A DNA stretch of 64,000 bases, from NCBI GenBank assembly GCA_035772735.1, contig JASDFA010000002.1, positions 37,034,501 through 37,098,500 of the forward strand. Reading direction: 5' to 3'. Both the position numbers and the translations under genes were made by a program. Shown here in pieces: positions 57,671 to 64,000 of this stretch; the first letter of the stretch is position 1, and every line of letters begins with the position of its first letter. The DNA comes from Datura wrightii (taxonomy: Eukaryota > Streptophyta > Magnoliopsida > Solanales > Solanaceae). Under the pieces are notes generated by a model that saw nothing but the letters and a program-made list of their open reading frames with translations, was not told the origin of the DNA and searched no databases.

Positions 57671-60259
57671 TGTCACGACCCTAACGAAGGCCCGGATTGT
57701 AGAGACGGGATGAGGAACCCCGAGAGACCCCAAGTCAACTCATGGCATCAGCATTCAAATAAATTATTTAATAACAGGAAGAAAACATAATTATAAACTC
57801 AGCGAAAGTTGAACTTAACAGAACCATAGAATGAATATTTGAAGCTGAATACATGTGTAAGTCTGATAAGCCTCTAATCTGGATGAGCTGATGGAACAAA
57901 ACCCCCAACTAGCTCAACAATACTGAAATTGAAAATACATCCAAGATAACTGAAAAAAATGTAGTCCTCGAAAGATGAGGACTCACCAAACATGCAGTTG
58001 CTAACTCTGATAATCGACTACACACGGGGCTGAATCTGAGAACCGAATCCTACATCATTAAATCATACAACATAGAAAGTATGCGGTCAGTACGTGAAAT
58101 TTACCGAATATGCAAGGTAATTAAAACCCCTAAAGTAATATAAATCATTTAAAGTAAATCATACATATCAAAACTGTGAAGTACAAGAAGGAGACCATAT
58201 GCATTCATTTTGAATTCGTACCCTTATCATAACATGATCATGCATGGCTATAGAACATCATGACTGACTCGAAGATGAAACATAACATTTATATCAAAAG
58301 CTGGGCAATGAGTCAAACCTTACTTCTTTAACATGCATGCATAAGTAGTCATCATGAGGAATGATTATGCCAATATGAATGATATAGACAGTGGGAGACT
58401 CATCATTTCACCGACATACCACAATAGAGCTTACATGGTCCCAACTATCGCACTCAAGTGGGTAGAGCCGTCCATAACCTTGACAGGGCGATGGACGATA
58501 CCATGATATCGATATAATGTTGAAGGGCCAATCGGGTCGGGGATAGCTCACAAGGGAGGTCCCAATAATATATAAATATCAACCTTCGTTGGCGCGTAGT
58601 TCTGGGGCATAGGGTGGTCGATCCTTAACCCGCTCGGTGCTACGCTCTTCTCCAAAAACACTCATTGCTCTACATCGTATATAACGAAGCTCAACATCGT
58701 CTATTGACGAAGCTCAACATCGTCCCTTGATGAAGCTTAAGATGAAATCATACATAACTCAACATCGTATGAAACGAAGCTCAACATTGTCTATTTACAA
58801 AGCTCATAACGAAATCATGCATAGACTAGACATCATGTGAATATGAAGCTCAACATGGTCCCTTGAGAAAGCTCAACAATGACATACATATCAATTATGA
58901 ATTTCATACACATAGGAGACTTCATTCCGAAACATACCACAAGCTCAATCATAGGTGGGAGCATCTACTCCAAATCATGTGTTAAGCTACATGTAGAAAT
59001 ATTTACTCAACATACCACAAGCTAGAATTTATAATAAAAGTTGAGGAAAATTCACTTCATACCATGTGGTAAGCTTATGTCGGGAAAATCATCACTTTAA
59101 ATCAACATGTGGGCATCACCCAAGGATTTATCATAATTGGATCTAAGTAATTCATTTTGAAAACATCAACAGAGTAATGAGTAGCTTTAGAAACATGCTT
59201 TTCATCATCAACTTCATCATCATCACACATTTATCATAAATCTCTTTTTCTATGAACTCTTCGCCCATGGGCGTTTTAGATTCAAATTTTGGAAAACAAT
59301 TTTTATAAGGAAAACATGATAGATTCCGCCAAAGCTTCGCAAATTATCAATAAAAAATCATTCTAATAATACCCATGTATAGAGATTGAAGAATCATGCA
59401 ATAGGGTAAACCCCATACTTGATCATAGACAATTTAATCACATTTTGATAGGAATTGGCCATGGGTGTGGAAGAAAGCACCCACTCATAGCCTTACATAC
59501 CTGGAAATGGTGAATTCTAACTCCCCCTAATTGCCCAACTGAGATTTCAATTGGAAACCTTGAGATTCCACCTTGATCCTTCTCTTCAACCCTTCAAACT
59601 TGCATGTATGAGAATAGTGGCTTAGGATAGGTTTTCCCCTACTAAAAACCCACATAAACGAGCTTAAAACGACATACTATAGGCCCTTAGAGCTTAGGAA
59701 TTACAGAAAAGCCCTTACTATATCCACTAAAAATAACTGTCAGGGGGTCCTAACGGATGACCTGACAACTCTTCACCTGGGCCAATGACTCGTTGGGTTA
59801 CTCGTCAAGTGCACTGGATTGGTCTGCCAGGGCTCCTAACGGTTGACTTAATGACTCGTCCCCCATGACCACGACTCGTGGTCATCTCCCGTCAAGTACA
59901 CTATCTTAATTCCCAATAATAACCAACATGCTTGCTCACGACTCATCTCACAAGTTGTTGGGACTGGCCACGACTCGTTGGGTACCATCCGTTAAGTACA
60001 CTGGACAAATCCTCCTTTAAACATTCCGTCTCCACCTCACGTCTGACATGACGACTCGTGGTGGTTGACCACGAGTCGTTAATTCACTCGTGGGGACCTT
60101 GATTCCTTGATCACTCCAAGCCTTCCCACGAGTCACTTGACGACTCGTGGGGTCTCCTCACGAGTCGTCCAACGACTCGTTCTGCAACTGCAGAACCATT
60201 TTCCATTTTTTTTTTGATTCAACATCCGGTTCCGATCTCTGAATTCTCGAGGTATAACA
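57671..60259 (-). mobile_element. 5' LTR of chromovirus F (minus strand)
   Basis: Minus strand starts TGTTATACCTCGAGAATTC and ends CGTTAGGGTCGTGACA. It holds the series of blocks seen in E's 5' LTR in the same order: ACGACTCGTGG tract (60180-59750), ATTTCCAGGTA, AATCTAAAACGCCCAT, the CACCGAGC block near 58640, and GATGAGGACTCACC. 2589 bp. Only this LTR and about 180 bp of leader remain; the right side enters element I-2 at 60260. Confidence 0.85.
58678..58890. repeat. Short degenerate tandem repeat, ~25 bp units
   Basis: About seven units around GAAGCTCAACATCGTC, interleaved with a related CATGCATAG/CATACATAAC unit. Inside the F LTR. Confidence 0.85.
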
Positions 60260-61099
60260 TTTAAGCTAAAACTGGGATAAATTAAAAACAACCTATAATT
60301 CTTTCCTAACCAACTATCCTAAAACCTAATCAAGGACTAACCGAACAGGTACTAGATCACGTATACAGTATTGAACTATGTAAGAACCTCACTCCCACAT
60401 GGTACAAGTTTGCATCACACACTACCTATCTGGTTCATGAAAAACTATGTTGTTGTTACTCATGCTAATTACTCAAATTCCACAAAAATATCTACAATAG
60501 TCATGCTTTGCCGTTAACCAACATAGCTAATCACAATTTTTTTAAAAGGGTCATTTTTTCTCACAAATATCAAAACACCAAACACATGTGCATTTTTTTA
60601 TTGACTGTTAAGTACTCCCAAGAAACTTCTAGTTACAAAAAAACAAAATATCCTAAACATGTCGATTCTAATAGATAGCATATCCAAGGGAAAAGAAACA
60701 CGACAACAAAAACACTTGGACGAACAAAACAAACAAAACAGATACACCCCCTTTTTAAAAAAATATACTTTGTCCCCAAAGAAAACAAGTAAGATCTAAA
60801 AGAGGGATATACCGGTGGTTCTCTAAGCGCTCTTGTCATCCTGTGGAGGCGGGTGTGAAGGCACACTCTCCACCTTTGCAATTGTGACGCAAGAGATGGC
60901 TAGCGCACTCAATGGTGTAATGGTGGGGGCTGTGGTCACCTCCTTACAAATCTTGGCCACCTTAGAAACCTCTATATCTCTCTAGGTTGAATGTGTCTCA
61001 CCTACAGGATCCTCGCCACCCGCAAGCTCCCTAGGCACAGAAGCTGAACTCCCAACTCCTCTAGCTCTCTCTTGTAGCTCATACATATGCTGGTCATGA
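60260..61099 (-). other. 3' non-coding part of element I-2 (second copy of the I region)
   Basis: Same blocks in the same order as 3690-4172 and 6759-7100 in I-1, for example CTTTCCTAACCAACTATCCT and GAGATGGCTAGCGCACTCAA versus AGTGATGGCCGGCGCACTAA. No gene is seen at 60260-60900. 60900-61099 reads as the disrupted C-terminus of the ORF upstream on the minus strand. Confidence 0.6.
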
Positions 61100-62975
61100 G
61101 TCTACAAGCTAGCTATTTTCACCCACTTACGCTCTTTTCTGTCTCTCTTTCTTCTCTTTCTAGTGGCCTCCTCATCAACTAACTCTGCTGGCTTACTCTT
61201 TCCTCTATCTCCACTCGTCGATTTGTGGGCCCAGAATGCCCCTGGATCAAGTTCCTCCTCCGGCTCATCCTAAAACAATGAAATAGTGGGAGATGATAAT
61301 ATGGCCAGCTATCGAGATGATAGCTCAACTACCTGACTTCGTATCGACCCCATCTCCTCTCTCAAACTCCTCATATCTGGCTGCTCAGCTAGTCACTCAT
61401 TGAGCCATAGCTCAAAACTATCTAGTCTGTTGTGTATCCTTCTAGCTGCCTCTTCAATCTTAGACTTGACCCGGTGTTTGACCAGATCCATCATCATATT
61501 GACCTTTTTTCTCAGTCAAGGTCAGTCTCTTGGCTAGCTTCTGTAAGTACTCATAGGCCAGAAGAAGGAATCGGGTTGGGACCTGATCTAATGTGGCTAG
61601 TGGAGGTGTGGAGGAAGTGTTGGGAGTAGCTTCTATGTTCCCAGCTTCAGCAGCTAGCATCTCACTCTCCTCAACTGAGTTGGGGGCATCTACCTGCTCA
61701 CCCTAGCTAGCAATGGTGTCGGGACTACTGTTGGTTCTCTAACCTGACTTAGTAAGTTTATCTCATCTCGTATCAATCCAATATCACCGTTTTGATTGCC
61801 TTTGATTTTGGCATCTATCTCTGTTATCACTCGAACACCTAACTCTCTACAGAGCCTATATATGGGACTCGAGAATAGAATCATAGTGCTCAAGGCCAGA
61901 GCTGGATTCAGAATCTCCTCTACTATAACTTTGGGATGTTGATAGAATATCTCGACATCATGCATGCCACCAAAGCTGCTCTATCGGGGCTCAAAGTATT
62001 ATCATTTTTCGTTAGTGTAAACTTATGGAAAACTAGTGTCCAGCATTCCTTCGCTATGAAATTAAGAGGGGATTTTGTGACCTGCCATCCACTGGTCACC
62101 AAATCTACATCCTTTTTCTCCTCAGCTATCACTCTAGCCAACCACCTTGCTTGTCTCTGTATCTGTCTCTCCTCCATGTTCACCATCTTGACCCTTTTCA
62201 TGGCCTCAACACAGTAATCAAACTCTACTGTAGAGGCTGGGGCCCAATAATCTGGCCCATATAACATTTGGGAAATGACTCGCTCCAAGAAATCAGCTTC
62301 GTGTCCCCGGATCCTCACACTCTCCAGTCTAGTCTGCTTCTTTACTTTCTACCTAGCCGGAGTATGTCGCTCCATAGTTTCCAAGTACTTGGCATAGAAC
62401 TCCCTAACTATGTCAGCACTAAAGCTGTCAGGGGTTCTTGCCATCCAACTAAAACCATATACGTAAAATAGTCGCTTCATCTCTTCGACCTCATTCGGGG
62501 CACTAGTAAAGATTTGTGGCTCCCCCTGAATGCTTCACCTCAAATTCTACTTTGATGTGAAGGTGAGGCCCTGCTCATAAATTTCTCAAGAACCTGACAA
62601 ACTCTACCTAATGGTACAATGCTCTAGAGGTGGGGTTTGATCATCGTCATCATCTTGTCCCACTTTCTCAGACTCAGAGTGATCTTACCCGTCCTAACCA
62701 TTTGAGCCACTACTGGACTCTTGTAACTATACATTATCTCCCTCCTCAAACTGGGGAGCATCTACCGGAGTGGTTGAGGTAGCTACGGCCAGAGCCTTGG
62801 CTTGTTCCCTAGTTGGTTGGGCTCATTAATGTCATCTGTATCAACTTGGTACTCCTCCAGTAAACCACTAGGTGTGTTTTTCTCCTGTTCAAATGTAGAG
62901 GTCTCATCTCTTAGGGCCCTCCGAGAAGCTATCTCTTCATTTTCCCTCTTGTCGTGGGCATCCTTTGTTGCTCAT
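61100..62975 (-). pseudogene. Accessory ORF of element I-2 (plant transposon-type, PF20167-like)
   Basis: Reading leftwards from an ATG at 62973-62975 (MSNKGCPRQEGK, then a stop), the better part is at 62318-61923: FLERVISQMLYGPDYW, MEERQIQRQARWLARVIAEE and CWTLVFHKFTLTKNDNTLSP, then DRAALVACMMSRYSINIPKL. 61965-61690 continues IVEEILNPALALSTM...LCRELGV. The pattern W..I/V....L.P......DR..L......IN....I parallels element A (ARIWLKIICSCLIPG...TRDRVCLDYALMKGLEINVG), so the two are versions of one family. A heptad-like helix and a Lys/Arg-rich stretch form the tail (61420-61100). Many stops and frame changes. Function unknown; no transmembrane segment seen. Confidence 0.65.
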
Positions 62976-64000
62976 CTTTTTTGAGTTATTGTACCTATAG
63001 AGAAGAGGTTAATATATCGGATCTCAAAGAAATAAAGCAAAACAAAATCATATTCTGTATCATACTACGATTCATCAGTATGAGTTGTACCAAAGTGGTA
63101 CGATCAATAAGGTGACTCATGGTGCCTTTTTATCACATTCATGACTCATTGTACGAATTGTACCATGATGGAATGATTCTTATTAATGGTCGTATGATGA
63201 ACTTCTGAGAATGTAACTTTCTATATTTTGGTATGACTCAATATCATGATTCGTAGTGGGATGCTACAAGTCATACCAGTTGTCGTGATTTAAATTTTTA
63301 CTTTGACCCTTCCTGTTTCTTGGTACGATTCTTAGTTAGATACCATGAATTGCTAATTCCCTTGCCCTAGTTTTTAAATCTTAATACCCTGCGGCAGTCT
63401 TAATGAATCATCCTATGAGTCCTAGTAGGATACCACGAGTCAATGGATGCCTCGTGAAGCCTGTCCTTAGCATGTGCTTTAACTAGTGTGTAGGAAATCA
63501 AACTTTTGGGGTGGATACTCAAACTTCACCACCCTTTAATTTCATACAAAACCCAGATTTCACTACCACACTAGCACAACATAGTTATCCCAATAACACA
63601 TTACCCATAAGCAACAAAAATTCACAGAGCATATTTCTTCTCGTAACTGATTATTTGGCATCATCAAAGGCTACTGATAATGTTCCTCCACCTCATTTTC
63701 ATTAGTGGAGGATTCACAGTGCACTCAACTGTTACTAGCAAGAAGAAATGAGCAAATTTGTCAATGTACTTGAAAGTTATTTAATAATTCTTGCTTTCTA
63801 CGGGTTTGGAGTAGGTTTTCAACTTGAAATCATAAAGGTATTGCAAAATCTTGTGCTCAAATGGAATGGGGAATGAGTTACGGGTTACTGGAGATTGAGG
63901 GGTGTTGATCGTGGGTGTTGTGTGAGAAATTACGTACCAATTTTGATTTTAAATAGGTTTTAGGCAGATTTAGAAAATTTTGGTCGAGTCGGGTCGATTT
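62976..64000 (-). promoter_or_regulatory. Leader, intron end and promoter-like region of the I-2 ORF
   Basis: Minus strand: acceptor CCTCTTCTCTATAG/GTACAA at 62995, 20 bases before the ATG. 63055-63445 is rich in CACGAGTC/GTACGATTC words. 63850-63990 matches element C (57180-57330) in the AAATTTTCTAAATCTGCC and AACCCGTAACTCAT blocks, i.e. the same leader. The rest (63500-63850) has nothing recognisable. The region runs off the window, so the start of the tract is not visible. Confidence 0.45.

Overview
The window is a stack of nested LTR retrotransposons from a large, repeat-rich plant nuclear genome. A Solanaceae relative is my best guess: the chromovirus LTRs, the Athila/Tat-type gag, the plant transposon ORF, the initiator-Met and Asp-type primer binding sites and the overall texture fit, but this is inference. 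I found no intact host gene. Almost every open frame is a piece of gag, pol or a retrotransposon accessory ORF, and most are broken by stops and frameshifts.

Layout, left to right. 1-1003: decayed transposase-like gene (minus). 1004-7454: minus-strand Athila-like element (I-1): 3' LTR, non-coding 3' part and the end of its accessory ORF, interrupted by a plastid 23S rDNA fragment (3435-3628) and by a solo LTR with a perfect duplication AAAAT (4173-6753). 7455-10022: plus-strand LTR-like block and gag remnant (H). 10023-11681: a second minus LTR of the I family. 11761-21575: minus-strand chromovirus material (G): a partial LTR, a 3' LTR, gag-pol with a large deletion, and a 5' LTR of a different subfamily. 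21576-57490: plus-strand Athila-like element C (gag, protease, then an accessory-ORF leader), split by chromovirus B (22486-32038, perfect duplication AAAGG) and by chromovirus E (33762-56913). E's 5' LTR was entered by a 4.2 kb solo LTR (D), and D by a young, pol-less element A (38965-48627, LTRs 1410 and 1397 bp). A separate minus-strand LTR plus leader also sits in E's 5' LTR (49663-51282). 57490-60259: truncated minus chromovirus F. 60260-64000: second copy of the I-type accessory ORF region (I-2, minus).

How the parts work together: B, E, G and F are chromoviruses in organisation (gag, PR, RT, RNase H, integrase, chromodomain; Met PBS). A and C are built differently: gag and protease, then a conserved hairpin, then a promoter-like tract and an intron-bearing leader, then (in A) a plant transposon-type ORF, with no RT, RNase H or integrase. 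They would need enzymes from another element. Short hairpins that keep their pairing while the sequence changes recur at the LTR 5' tip, after the protease ORF and just before the polypurine tract. Several unrelated LTRs also carry clusters of short quasi-palindromic words (ACGACTCGTGG type or CGTGTCACGGAGG type) in the promoter part. Stops in A gag-PR and E pol are mostly those expected from C-to-T decay of methylated DNA. All identities, boundaries and divergence counts are from reading by eye.
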